From a bacterium (GTDB lineage: Bacteria; Zhuqueibacterota; Zhuqueibacteria; Residuimicrobiales; Oceaniaggregativiventaceae): a stretch of 43,594 nt of DNA. How positions within the stretch are numbered: position 1 is the stretch's first letter; each line of letters starts with the position of its first letter. Location: contig JAKQNP010000037.1 in NCBI GenBank assembly GCA_029565675.1, positions 1-43,594 on the forward strand. Reading direction: 5' to 3'. Below the pieces are notes generated by a model. The model was not told where the DNA came from, did not search any database, and worked only from the letters and a program-made list of their open reading frames with translations. Positions 8,411 through 18,100 of this stretch are shown here, in pieces. The position numbers and the translations under genes are program-made.

Positions 8411-10290
8411 GCCTCGTCTCCTTTTTCAACGGTTTCTTTGTTTGTTTCAAGTAAATGAAAAGAGTAACCCGAGAGAATGTAAAAAACCCGTTCATGCGCT
8501 GTCAATTTTTGTCCGCTACCGCAAAGATACAACTGCTGTCCGGAAGCCAGATATCGTTCTGCAAATCCAATATGCTTTCTATATTGGTGGATTTTTTCAA
8601 ACAGTTCGTTAAAGAGCCTTATCACTTTTTCATGCGTCATTCCCTGATAGTTGATTTTGCCTAAAACAGGTTTGTTTTTCAAGCCTTCTTTATACTGTGC
8701 ATAAGCAACGGTTTGAATGACATACCCCAAAAGGGCAAGGCCTTGTTGGGCAGGATTGTATCCGAATTCCGTGAAAATGGGTTCAAGTTTTTCTGGAATC
8801 CAGATTGTTGATGATGATTCCATGTGATTGCCTCCCAATAAATTGAGTTTATCGAGAAATAAAAAGAATAGGTTCCATTTTATGGTATCACTCATCATCG
8901 CCCATTCCGGATTTTGCTGTTTTCCAATCTGGTAGAGTTTATAACTCTCGAAGCGATGTAGGTGAGCCAGATCGACATAATGAGAGAGCAGTTGATTTTT
9001 CTGCATTGGAATGGCGATGAACAGGTTGTTATAGATTTGCAGTATCTTTTTGCATTCTTGATGTTCAGCCCCTTTTTTCCTAATTGGAACCAGCCAGTAT
9101 ATATCATCCAGATCGAAATGAATCGAATCGGGTATGTTGATTTTTCCATTTAGCTCTCCAATCTCATTCAGCTTGCAGTTAATGGCAAGTAAACGGTAAG
9201 GTGGGATGTCTTTAATGAGGTTTAGAATTTTAAATGAGGCTTGGGATTTTTTATAGAACAAAAAGTTGATCACAAAGGGCTCGCCGCTAAAGCGAGAGTC
9301 GAATAGTACTCCCTGCTTTTCCGATGTAACCCGGATAGTTTTAATTGTATTAAAATCATCTGGTAGATTTTTCAAGATGTCCCAAATACGTTCATTTTGC
9401 TTATTTGACATCATGAACTGAGGTATGAGATAGAAAGAGAATCTACCAAGCCTGGATTTGAGATGGCTGGCAATCCAATTTTCACCTAGGATAAAATTCT
9501 GATAACAGGAAGCGCACAACGTAACTGCCTTGTAATTGTTATCAGCTTCAAAAAAAGAAGAAAAATTAATTTTGTCTGTGACATAAAATTTCATTAAAAA
9601 ACGAGTTGTGTTTGAGGTAACTTGTTCTGTTTTTCCGCATACAGCACATATACTATGGCGGTTGTCATCAAACGCATTTTGCAAATGCTGTTCAGTGATA
9701 AAATCCCGATAAGCCTGCTGTTTTACAATCGGATCCGAATTAACACATAGCGTATAAAAGCATTCTCTACCCTTTACCTGAAAGAGATTTTCGATATGCT
9801 TGGTGAGCAGATTTACATAATCTCCAATTGCATCTTTTGCTTTGGTGTTTTTTTCGAGGTCAACCGATAATTCTGGAAGAAACTGAGGATTGATCACTTT
9901 TCTGTAGCGTGAACTTTGATGTCTTGGATTAACCGTAAAAAATGTGTCAATCACTGCATTTAATTTGCTTTTTAGATCATCATTGGTCAACTTATCGGCG
10001 AGATTAGGCAGACTCTGAGAGATTAAATAGTCCAACTTTTTTGATGTGGAAAAGAATTGTGGACGATTGCCTTTTTCATTTGGCAATAGCAGAAATTCTG
10101 AAAATATCTCTTTCGATAGTCCGCGTTCATCGCTTTTTAAAAGATCAAATTTGATTTTTTTTGATTTTAGGTCAAAGTCAATGGCGATACAGTGCTTGAG
10201 GCTGGAATTGTTTTCAAGGATAGAATCAAAAATATTATTGGACTGCTCTTTGGCGACAATTTCGCCAATCTGGGCAATGTTGTCCAGCAT
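8407..10290 (-). CDS. cas8b: Cascade large subunit Cas8b (Csh1 family)
   Basis: A 627-residue large subunit, which in type I-B recognises the PAM and holds the displaced strand. It carries the zinc-finger pair of the Csh1/TM1802 family: C215-x-x-C218 (ICAVCGK) and C259-x-x-C262 (LCASCYQ). The last 130 residues are helical and may act as the small subunit, as in other Cas8b proteins that lack a separate Cas11 gene (inference; internal translation starts are also known in I-B). AAGGAG precedes the ATG by 8 nt. It lies 40 bp after cas6 and overlaps cas7 by 4 bp. It is strongly AT-rich. Confidence 0.93.
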   Translation of the reverse strand: MLDNIAQIGEIVAKEQSNNIFDSILENNSSLKHCIAIDFDLKSKKIKFDLLKSDERGLSKEIFSEFLLLPNEKGNRPQFFSTSKKLDYLISQSLPNLADKLTNDDLKSKLNAVIDTFFTVNPRHQSSRYRKVINPQFLPELSVDLEKNTKAKDAIGDYVNLLTKHIENLFQVKGRECFYTLCVNSDPIVKQQAYRDFITEQHLQNAFDDNRHSICAVCGKTEQVTSNTTRFLMKFYVTDKINFSSFFEADNNYKAVTLCASCYQNFILGENWIASHLKSRLGRFSFYLIPQFMMSNKQNERIWDILKNLPDDFNTIKTIRVTSEKQGVLFDSRFSGEPFVINFLFYKKSQASFKILNLIKDIPPYRLLAINCKLNEIGELNGKINIPDSIHFDLDDIYWLVPIRKKGAEHQECKKILQIYNNLFIAIPMQKNQLLSHYVDLAHLHRFESYKLYQIGKQQNPEWAMMSDTIKWNLFFLFLDKLNLLGGNHMESSSTIWIPEKLEPIFTEFGYNPAQQGLALLGYVIQTVAYAQYKEGLKNKPVLGKINYQGMTHEKVIRLFNELFEKIHQYRKHIGFAERYLASGQQLYLCGSGQKLTAHERVFYILSGYSFHLLETNKETVEKGDEA

Positions 10291-10330
10291 GACAGGACTC
10301 CTTCATTTATTGTCCCAACGCTACCAAGTG

Positions 10331-11143
10331 TTATGGATTTATTTCCTCCACACACCCGAACCCCATGGCAGTGTAATCCCCTATGCCGGCATGCCAGGCG
10401 GTTTCGATCAGTTCGGTCGAACCAGAGAGGTCAAATGGGCAGGTGAATCCCTTGACATTGATGGGTTGCCCCTGCACCTGTCGAATGGTGATCAACGTCG
10501 ACACTTTTTCCGGTCCGCCTTTGTGATCGATATAATTTGAATCAGGTCGGAACTCCAGACTGTCGTCTGCCGGCGCCCGTTGATGGATGGTTGTAAATTT
10601 GTTGCGCAGGCTTTTTCGGATCGACTCGCTCAGGCCGGCGTCCAAAACGCGATAGTAGTAGGTGCCAAGCCCGTCATCCTGATCCACCGCGGTTTTCAAG
10701 ACCAAAGGAGACAAGGTTCGAAAGTGCATGCGAGAGGTAAAATGCGGTTCCGGCACCCGCGTAACCAGGGATATCGGGAATTCGACCATTCGGTTGTGTA
10801 TGTCGGTGAGGCACAGGCTGTGGTTTTCGAATAATCCCATGACCAGGTGCTGCACGAATTCCTCGAACAGTGGCGTGGCGATGACGAGCTCGATGCGGCT
10901 GTCCCGCTTCACCATGATATGGGTTTTTTTGAGTTGAGGTTTGGGCGTGAACATCAAACGCGAAAAGGTGAAGAGCTTGCGCGCCTTGCCGTCCGGGCCT
11001 GTGTAGCCGCGGTCATGCAAAAATGCCGCAAATTCCGGCGAGGCCGATTCGAGTTGACGATAGATCCAGGCCGCAATTTCGTGGTTTGTGTTGTATGCAA
11101 GGCTGGTATAGTGTGAAGCGGTGCAAGCCAATCGAATGCGCAT
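10331..11143 (-). CDS. cas6: CRISPR RNA endoribonuclease Cas6
   Basis: A 270-residue Cas6, the nuclease that cuts the array transcript inside each repeat and leaves the ATTGAAAC handle. The C-terminal glycine-rich loop of the family is present as GIGDYTAMGFGCVEEI. A histidine in the N-terminal ferredoxin domain (H21, in NTNHEIAAWIYRQL, or H43) is the likely catalytic base. It is the first gene of the operon, with AAGAGGTAG ahead of the ATG. Its composition is clearly more GC-rich than the next five genes and resembles the non-cas genes. Confidence 0.93.
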   Translation of the reverse strand: MRIRLACTASHYTSLAYNTNHEIAAWIYRQLESASPEFAAFLHDRGYTGPDGKARKLFTFSRLMFTPKPQLKKTHIMVKRDSRIELVIATPLFEEFVQHLVMGLFENHSLCLTDIHNRMVEFPISLVTRVPEPHFTSRMHFRTLSPLVLKTAVDQDDGLGTYYYRVLDAGLSESIRKSLRNKFTTIHQRAPADDSLEFRPDSNYIDHKGGPEKVSTLITIRQVQGQPINVKGFTCPFDLSGSTELIETAWHAGIGDYTAMGFGCVEEINP

Positions 11144-11178
11144 AAACTACCTCTTTGCACAAATGCTTCGGTTGTATT

Positions 11179-11207
11179 AGTATACTGCAAATTAAGTTGA
11201 TTTGCAG
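11179..11207 (-). promoter_or_regulatory. Probable cas operon promoter overlapped by a perfect dyad
   Basis: On the minus strand a TATACT -10 box lies at 11184-11179, about 35 bp before the cas6 ATG. Directly upstream, CTGCAAAT (11185-11192 on plus) and ATTTGCAG (11200-11207) form a perfect 8-bp inverted repeat with a 7-bp centre. The dyad spans exactly from the -10 box to the expected -35 position, whose sequence CTGCAA is a poor match to TTGACA. A protein bound there would block or replace RNA polymerase contacts, so this looks like an operator for cas expression (inference). Confidence 0.55.
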
Positions 11208-11248
11208 AAAAAAAATCTATTTTTTCGATGTTTTGAATAATAAAGTTG

Positions 11249-11268
11249 TTTTGCATTTCGGTGCAAAA
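11249..11268. promoter_or_regulatory. Second TTTGCA-type inverted repeat upstream of cas6
   Basis: TTTTGCA (11249-11255) and TGCAAAA (11262-11268) form a perfect 7-bp dyad with a 6-bp centre, about 60 bp upstream of the promoter dyad. The half-site TTTGCA is shared with that dyad and recurs next to the cas6 start (11154-11159). This suggests a second binding site for the same regulator (inference). Confidence 0.4.
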
Positions 11269-11608
11269 GCTTCTGTTGCAAAGACCGCCTTCCATACCCA
11301 TCCCGTCACCACCAGCATCTTTATTCCAGAGTTTCCCAAAAAAACACAGAAAAACAGGGTTCCTTCTCCCGGCCATCCGCAATCGATCCGTCGTTTTAGT
11401 CGATCTTTTGTGTCCAGCCTTCGCCGCTAAAAATCTATTGGATTGGATCGCAAAGATGTTCATATTTCTCCATGATGGTTGGCTGCTCCAACCGCTTGCA
11501 GAGTTCAGCAGGACAAAATCAGTTTTGGCTCAGCCCGGAGAACGAGGCTGTTTTGAATGGACTTTGCCACTCAAAAGCGCGCTGATTCGATCAAAACAAG
11601 GAGTCTTT
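11269..11608. other. Intergenic region with no gene recognised
   Basis: This stretch lies between the divergent cas operon and the esterase gene. An open frame runs through it in phase with the esterase, but its translation is low-complexity and unlike a protein family, and the esterase has its own signal peptide and ribosome site further in. A short perfect hairpin is present: GGTTGG at 11477-11482 and CCAACC at 11488-11493. I see no convincing promoter for the esterase. Confidence 0.5.
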
Positions 11609-13921
11609 ATGAACAGGTATTCCTTTTTGCTCCTCTCGCTCGTCTTGGCCGCATCTTTCTCATCCGCTTTCAGCGAAGATGTCGTCTTTTATCAACGGCC
11701 GCAGGATCTGCAGCTCTTTACCCGCGATGCCACGGATTCGGCTGCGGTTCGCTTTCGCGGCCAAGTCGTCAGCAGTGGCTACACGGCAATCGAATGCCAG
11801 GTGCTCAGGGACGGAGTTGAATGGTCGAAACAAAGCGCCACTCTGAACTATGGAGAAGGCGGGGCCGACTTTGATCTCGCTCCCCGCATTTGCGCCGGTA
11901 TGCATGACTACGCCTTTGTCATCGCCCTCAAATCCGAAACTTCGAGTGTTCCGGTTTTGACGGTGCAAAAGGTCGTGTGCGGCGACGCCTATATCCTCAC
12001 CGGCCAATCCAATGCGCATTACGCCTGGAGCGATGCCACCTTTCAGAACAACTTTTGCCGCACCTTTGGCGTCAAAACCGGTATGTCCAACTATGATCCC
12101 TATTCGCCGGCAGATACGCTGTGGAATCTGTCACAGGGCTATTCAGACCGCGGGCCGGGGGTGGGGACCCTCGGGTTGTATATCCAAAAAATGATCCTCG
12201 AAGAGACCGGCATGCCGACCTGTCTGATCAACGGCGGCACCGGCGGCAGCGTGATCGCCGAACATCTGCCGAACGCCACCGATCCCGCGGATCTATCCAC
12301 CATTTACGGCAAGACCTGCTATCGGGTGCGCAAGGCCGGACTCGAGCGCGTCCGTGCCGTCATCTGGCATCAGGGCGAGAACGACTGCAATCCGCAGGGG
12401 ATTGCGGCGTATGCGGATCGGTTCGCTGCCCTGGTCGATGCCTGGGAAACCGATTTTGGTGTGGAGAAAATCTATCTCTATCAGATCCGTCCCGGCACCG
12501 GCGGCGAGTCGCAAAGCCGCCTGCGCGATGTCCAGCGCCGCTTGCCCGAGATCCTGGGGAGCGAGGAGGTCATCGTCCAATCCACCAACAATCTGCCCGG
12601 CCATGACGGCCTCCACTATGCGCACATCGGCTACCAGCGCATGGCCAAGTGGGTGACCGATCTGATCTGCGCCGATTTTTATGCCTCCCAGGATACCGTC
12701 GATATTCTGCCGCCTGCCATCCGCCGGGCGGTCTATCACCCGGAAAGTCATGCCGTTCACCTCTTTTTTGCCGATTGTTCGCAGTTGATCTGGCCGGCCG
12801 ATACTCTCGATCAACGGCTGGAGGATTATTTCTACTTTGACGGCGATTTTGGTATGGTGCAAGAGGGGTGGGCGGCCGGCGATTCGGCGGTATTGCAGCT
12901 CAGCGGGCCTCAATATTTCGAACATGTCACCTATCTGCCCGACCGCTTCAACAACAACTCGTTTATCGTCTATCAGGGACCGTGGCTGCACAATTCGCGC
13001 TCCATCGGCGCCTTGAGCTTTTATCAAATCCCGCTCGAGAACTCCGCTGCTTTTGTCCAGGTGCAAACTCCCAACGGCGGCGAAGCCTTTCGGCCGCAAC
13101 AGGCGATCCCGATCGAATGGCGCCACGCCAATGTCGATCGCATCAGGATCGAATTCCATCCCGGCGGAGAAGGGGGGTGGCAGACGATCGCCGAGAACGT
13201 CAGCGCCGACTCTGGCCGTTTCGCCTGGGTTGCGCCCGCAATCTCATCTCTCGATTGCCGGGTGCGGATTGCGGACATGCAGGACGACCGGATTGCCGAC
13301 GAGAGCAACGCGCCTTTCCGGATTTTTACCAAGACATTGTCTGTCCTTTCTCCGAATGGCGGCGAGAGCTGGCCGGTGGGTTCCACCCAGACCATCATGT
13401 GGAACAGCCAGTTTGTCGAGAATACGGTGCAGATACAAGCCTCTTATGACAACGGAGCGACCTGGTCGATCGTCAAGCGAATGGCCAACGTCAAGGACGG
13501 ACAAAGCCAATGGGCGATTCCGGATCGCATCTCCGATACCTGTCTGATCAAAATATTCGACATGGCGGAGACTGAGGTAACCGACATCAGCGACGCACCG
13601 TTCTCAATCGTCAGCGCCAGTGCGGTCGATCCAGAGCACGATGCTGTTCCTGACCGTTTCGTTCTGCAGCAAAATTATCCCAATCCGTTCAATCCGGTAA
13701 CCCGGATCCGCTTTCATTTGCCTTGCACGGCATTCACGCGCTTGACCCTGTTCGATGCAACCGGAAGGCAGGCAGTTGAGGTGATCGCAGAAATTTTGCC
13801 GGCCGGTGAGCATCGGCTCGACTTGAATGCAGCAGCGATTGGCCTGAGCAGCGGTGTGCTGTTCTATCGACTTGAAAGCGGCGGGTCGAGCGAGATTCGC
13901 AAGATGGTCTTTTTGAAATAA
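11609..13921 (+). CDS. Secreted sialate O-acetylesterase-like SGNH hydrolase with T9SS sorting domain
   Basis: A 770-residue exported protein. Residues 1-22 form a signal peptide, and AAGGAG lies 5-6 nt before this ATG. Residues about 120-350 form an SGNH esterase of the SASA/CE6 kind: catalytic S134 in TGQSNA, NGGTGGS (208-214), HQGEND (254-259) and the Asp-His pair D333 and H336 in DGLHY. The family removes acetyl groups from sialic acid or xylan; the substrate here is unknown. Two Ig-like repeats with SPNGGES- and TPNGGEA-type openings follow (about 485-670). The last 88 residues are a type A T9SS C-terminal domain with QNYPNPFNPVTRIRF, so the protein is likely exported by T9SS and held on the surface. 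It may act with the glycan locus further right, though nothing links them directly. Confidence 0.87.
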   Translation: MNRYSFLLLSLVLAASFSSAFSEDVVFYQRPQDLQLFTRDATDSAAVRFRGQVVSSGYTAIECQVLRDGVEWSKQSATLNYGEGGADFDLAPRICAGMHDYAFVIALKSETSSVPVLTVQKVVCGDAYILTGQSNAHYAWSDATFQNNFCRTFGVKTGMSNYDPYSPADTLWNLSQGYSDRGPGVGTLGLYIQKMILEETGMPTCLINGGTGGSVIAEHLPNATDPADLSTIYGKTCYRVRKAGLERVRAVIWHQGENDCNPQGIAAYADRFAALVDAWETDFGVEKIYLYQIRPGTGGESQSRLRDVQRRLPEILGSEEVIVQSTNNLPGHDGLHYAHIGYQRMAKWVTDLICADFYASQDTVDILPPAIRRAVYHPESHAVHLFFADCSQLIWPADTLDQRLEDYFYFDGDFGMVQEGWAAGDSAVLQLSGPQYFEHVTYLPDRFNNNSFIVYQGPWLHNSRSIGALSFYQIPLENSAAFVQVQTPNGGEAFRPQQAIPIEWRHANVDRIRIEFHPGGEGGWQTIAENVSADSGRFAWVAPAISSLDCRVRIADMQDDRIADESNAPFRIFTKTLSVLSPNGGESWPVGSTQTIMWNSQFVENTVQIQASYDNGATWSIVKRMANVKDGQSQWAIPDRISDTCLIKIFDMAETEVTDISDAPFSIVSASAVDPEHDAVPDRFVLQQNYPNPFNPVTRIRFHLPCTAFTRLTLFDATGRQAVEVIAEILPAGEHRLDLNAAAIGLSSGVLFYRLESGGSSEIRKMVFLK

Positions 13922-14018
13922 GGAAAATTTTTCTGATCAAAAATAGGGTTGCAGCAGGAATTAGGAGGATAAAAGAGGAAGACTGGGCGGCAAATTAGAC
14001 AGGCAACCGCACAGCTCC

Positions 14019-14909
14019 TCAGCGCAGAAAGATCATGGCGATGCCGACCATGGTGATGATCGTGCCGATGATTGCCCGCCAGCTCGGCCGGATGCGATAG
14101 GCGAAAAAGATCACCGGAATCACCATCACCGGCACGGTGGCGAGCAGAGTCGAGGCGATACCCGCTTCGGTGTATTTGACCGCCACGATCGACAGCCAGA
14201 CGCCAAGAAACGGACCGCCGATCGAAGCGACGATCATGGCGATCAGCAACCTTCGCCGTTTGAGAACCTGCCACAAATCGCGGATTTTTCCCTGCAGGAT
14301 CACCACCAGCAACATGACGACGACCGCCGGGATCATGCGCAGAATGGTGGCGGAAAGCGCATCGATTTCGCTGCGAAAACCGAATCTGACCAGAATCGTT
14401 CCGAGCGCCTGTCCGACCGCCGCAGCGATGCCGAGCAGAATTCCCTTGGTCCGTGAACCGCGGATCGGCTCTGCAGCATTGCTCTCCGTCACCACCCAAA
14501 AGATGCCGCCGATGGTAATCGCGATGCCGCCGACCGCCAGCCAGGGCAGGCTTTCGTTGAGCAAAATCCAGGCGAGAACCGTCGTGATGGGCGGCGCCAG
14601 TGACAACAGCAGCGTGCTGCGGCGCGAACCGATGATCAGCAAGGCGATCATCAGGGCGCCATCGCCGATGGCCAATCCCACAATTCCGCTCAACCCCAGC
14701 CAGATCATCTGATCCTGATCAGCATGCAAAGGCAATAACGTGCCTTTCTGCAGCCACAGAGTCAGGCACAGCAGTGCCAATCCCATGAGCAAGCGAGCTG
14801 TGTTGTTGACCAGCGCACCGATGCGGCGGCCGGTTTCTTCCAACAAGACCACCGTGCCGCTCCACAAAAACGCGGCCGCAAGAGCCGACAGCTCGCCGAG
14901 ATAGGGCAT
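14019..14909 (-). CDS. EamA/DMT family transporter
   Basis: A 296-residue inner-membrane protein with about ten hydrophobic helices in two EamA repeats, the usual plan and length of drug/metabolite transporters. The first repeat begins ELSALAAAFLWSGTVVLLEE; the second begins GILLGIAAAVGQALGTILVR and ends in a cluster of small and hydrophobic residues. The substrate cannot be read from the sequence; members export amino acids, nucleobases or other small metabolites. I chose the ATG at 14909, which has GAGGA upstream; the frame is open for 65 more codons but these do not look like protein. It converges on the esterase gene. Confidence 0.85.
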   Translation of the reverse strand: MPYLGELSALAAAFLWSGTVVLLEETGRRIGALVNNTARLLMGLALLCLTLWLQKGTLLPLHADQDQMIWLGLSGIVGLAIGDGALMIALLIIGSRRSTLLLSLAPPITTVLAWILLNESLPWLAVGGIAITIGGIFWVVTESNAAEPIRGSRTKGILLGIAAAVGQALGTILVRFGFRSEIDALSATILRMIPAVVVMLLVVILQGKIRDLWQVLKRRRLLIAMIVASIGGPFLGVWLSIVAVKYTEAGIASTLLATVPVMVIPVIFFAYRIRPSWRAIIGTIITMVGIAMIFLR

Positions 14910-15087
14910 AAAATCCTCATCGACAAAAGCCAAAGGGGACGGAGCGCTATGGGCGTTATACCCGAATTTTGCGCTTTCCGGACAAACGAATCCGTTAATA
15001 TACCTTTGTAAGGCGATTTTGCAAGGACTTTTTCGAACTGAGAGGGATGATTTTACACAAAATGCTCGAGCCCGGCTGATCGCCAAT

Positions 15088-15127
15088 AAAAAGACGCCGC
15101 ACACCTTGTCGAGGTGTACGGCGTTTT
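15088..15127 (-). terminator. Rho-independent terminator after the giant T9SS gene
   Basis: ACGCCGCACACCT (15094-15106) pairs with AGGTGTACGGCGT (15112-15124), 13 bp with one mismatch and a 5-nt loop. On the minus strand the stem is followed by TTTTTATT. It lies 55 bp beyond the stop of the 2695-residue gene. On the plus strand a TTTT run also follows, so it may work both ways. Confidence 0.85.
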
Positions 15128-15179
15128 ATATCTGACTTGAGGGCCTTGGCGATTTCCCATGGCCCAGGATCTGTTTCGC

Positions 15180-18100
15180 TTACCGCACCAGCGCCATTTT
15201 TTTAATCCCCGAGTGCTTGCCGGCTTCGATGCGATAATAATAGACCCCCGATCCAACCTGTTTGCCGTGATCGTTCGTACCGTTCCAGGTGATCTCGTGA
15301 TAGCCGGGTTCCAGCTGTTCGTCGACCAGGGTGCGCACGGTCTGGCCGTTGAGATTATAGATGGCGATGCGGGTTTTGGCCGCTTCGGGCAGCTGAAACC
15401 GGATCTGGGTTTCCGGATTGAACGGATTGGGATAGTTCTGCAACACCTGGAAATCCTGCGGCAGCTGCACATCGACCGCGATCGGACCGTGCTGCGACCG
15501 TGCGCCGGAAAGGGCGATGTCTTCGAGCAGATAGTGGTAAGTGCGTCCAGCCACCGCCGTGGTGTCGATAAAGCGATAGGTACGGTCTTTGCGCGGCGCG
15601 ATGAGCTGGTGGTTCAGCGTTTCAAAACCGCTTGACGGCGTCAGGCTGCGCAAGATCTGAAATCCTGCAGTTTCTGTTTCACTGCGTGTGGTCCAGTCGA
15701 TGCAGATGCCCTTGTACGGCTCTGCTTTGGCGCCCAATGAACTCAGCTCGACGGCGGTGACCAGGTAAAGCGTCCACCGCATCTGACTGGTTTCTTTGCC
15801 ATCGCTGATCAGCACCACCAATTCGCACATGGTGTCGGCCGGGTAGAGCGCGCTGTCAAAGGTGTATTGCGAGCTATTGACACCTGCGGTTGCACCGTTG
15901 ACTTGCCAGGTAAAGGTTACAGCATCCTGGGGATCAGGATCAGAGACGGTAACCGCAAACAACACTTTTTCCGGTCTGTGCAGGACCAGTTCAGTGTTGA
16001 CGGGTTTGTAGGAGATTACCCGCGGTGCCGTATTGCCATCGATCCGAATCAGGAGTGAATGGATCCCGACGCCCTCCCGATTATCGCGCACAATCATATC
16101 GAGTTGATAGACGCGGTTGTTGTCGTCCGAAGTCGGTCGCCAGCGCAACAACAGGCTGTCTGGTTTGTGGGTCAGCAATTGTGCGGTATTGGGTTTGCCG
16201 TTGACTTGAATGGTCACCGGGTCATGGTCCTTATCTTCGGCACAAATCCACAGTTCGAAAAGCTTGTTCTCTGAGTAGTGGTTATAGTAGATGGTGGTAT
16301 CCTTCGGCAAACCGATGAACTCGGGATAAGCGTTGGACACGCCGATCGCTTCCAGGGTCAGCGGGTAGCCGACGAGTCCCCAGCCGGTCAACAGCCAATT
16401 CGAACCTGGTTTTGTTCCGAGAATCCAGCGACAGGAAGCGATGCCTTCGCTGTCGGTGGTGTCGGCGCTGTTGATGACCTGTCCGACCGGAGTGTTTGAA
16501 TCCAAAGCGATGGGAGCGAAAGAGACCACATAGTTGGATACAGGATTGTTCCACCTGTCGGTAATCTTTACTTTCACCGGTTGCAGCAGTTCGCGACCGG
16601 TGGTCATGCGCTGTTGGTTGCCGGAATGGCTGGTGATGGCATAGGCCACATCGGGTTGCGCCTGGCAGCGAAAGACGGCAGTTTGTTTGATCAGGTGCGG
16701 TGAGCTGACCTGAATCAGATATTCGCCGGCCAGTTCACCAAGGGTAAACAGATTATAGGCAAAACCATAACCATCGGTTTGGGTTGTATCTGAATTGGAA
16801 AAATGGCCGCCTTGTCCGCCGATCACTTTGTAGATGACCGGAACACCCGGTTTTGGATTGTCGCAGCTGTCGAAAATCTGCACAGCGAACGGCTGCGGCA
16901 GAGCTTTGCGCACTGTACCGATCTGGTTGTCGCCGTTCTTTTTCACCATCTGAAAGGCGGCCGCGGCTTTTGTCTGAATCGTGAGGGTTACGGCGATGTT
17001 TGGAGTCAAACGAGCCATGACCTGTTGCTCACCTGCCTGGCAACCAAGTCGATAGGCAGCCCTGGCAATGCCCTGATAGTCGGAACGCGGGTCAGCGGTC
17101 AGAATCAGGCCGCCGTTCAAAGGCATAAACTGGACAGCGGCATGGTAAACCGGTTGGCGATTCGCGTCCAACACCCTGACTTGCAGCGGGTTGGCCAGTG
17201 TATCGTTTACCGTCCCGCTGTAAACCTCCCCCGCGACCGGCTCAAGCATGACGGCAGCCGATTGCATAGAGCGCGCGGAAAAGGTTTTGGCCTCGGCGAC
17301 AAACGGGCTGGAAGCGAAAACGATATTGTTGACATCAGGCTGTTGCCCAAGGATAAGGTACACCGATGCGAGACCATCTGCCGCGGTAGTCGCGGTATAT
17401 TGAGTCAGCTGGTTCTCCTGAAACTTGCCGCCCCCGGATTGCACCGAAAAGATGACCGGTATGCCGGCGACCGGATTGCCAAAAGCATCTGTTGCCTGAA
17501 CGATAAACGGTTGCGCCAACACCGTGCCGCTGTTGCCGGTTTGGTTGTTGCCGCCGGCGATGAGCAAGCTGTTTACCGAGCCGGAAGTGAAGAGAATGGC
17601 AGACTCGAGGCTAAAATCGGTCTGGCCGACCACAGTGGCAGTCAAAATCTTTTCACCGGATTGTGACGACTGTATGGCGCCAAAGGCGCGGCCCTGAGAA
17701 TCAGTCGCCGCCATTGGCTGTTCCAGGGTGTTGCCGGTACCGCTCAGTTGCAGCCGCACCATGCGGCCGTATACCGGATTGCCGAACGGATCGACCAAGG
17801 TGACGATGACCGGCATACGGGTATTGACAGGGCTTGAAGAGGCGGCGTTGACTCGCGACTGTACGGCCAACGGGTCGGCCGGGAAAACATTCGCCGCGAT
17901 CTGCAGAGGTGAATTTCTGAGCGGTCCCAGGGTGTTGGAAGAACTGATCTGCAGCGAATCAACCCGGGTTCCGGCTTTGGTGCCCAGCATCCAGACGGCT
18001 TCTGCAGTGCCCTCGGCATTCGAGTTTTTGATGACATAGGTGCGACCAACGGTTTCGAAATAGCCGCTGCCCGCTTGATTGAGAATTTGAAAATGGACCG

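Noticed and set aside
11246-11608. A long N-terminal extension of the esterase.
   Set aside because: The frame is open, but the real start at 11609 has AAGGAG and an immediate signal peptide; an extension would bury the signal.
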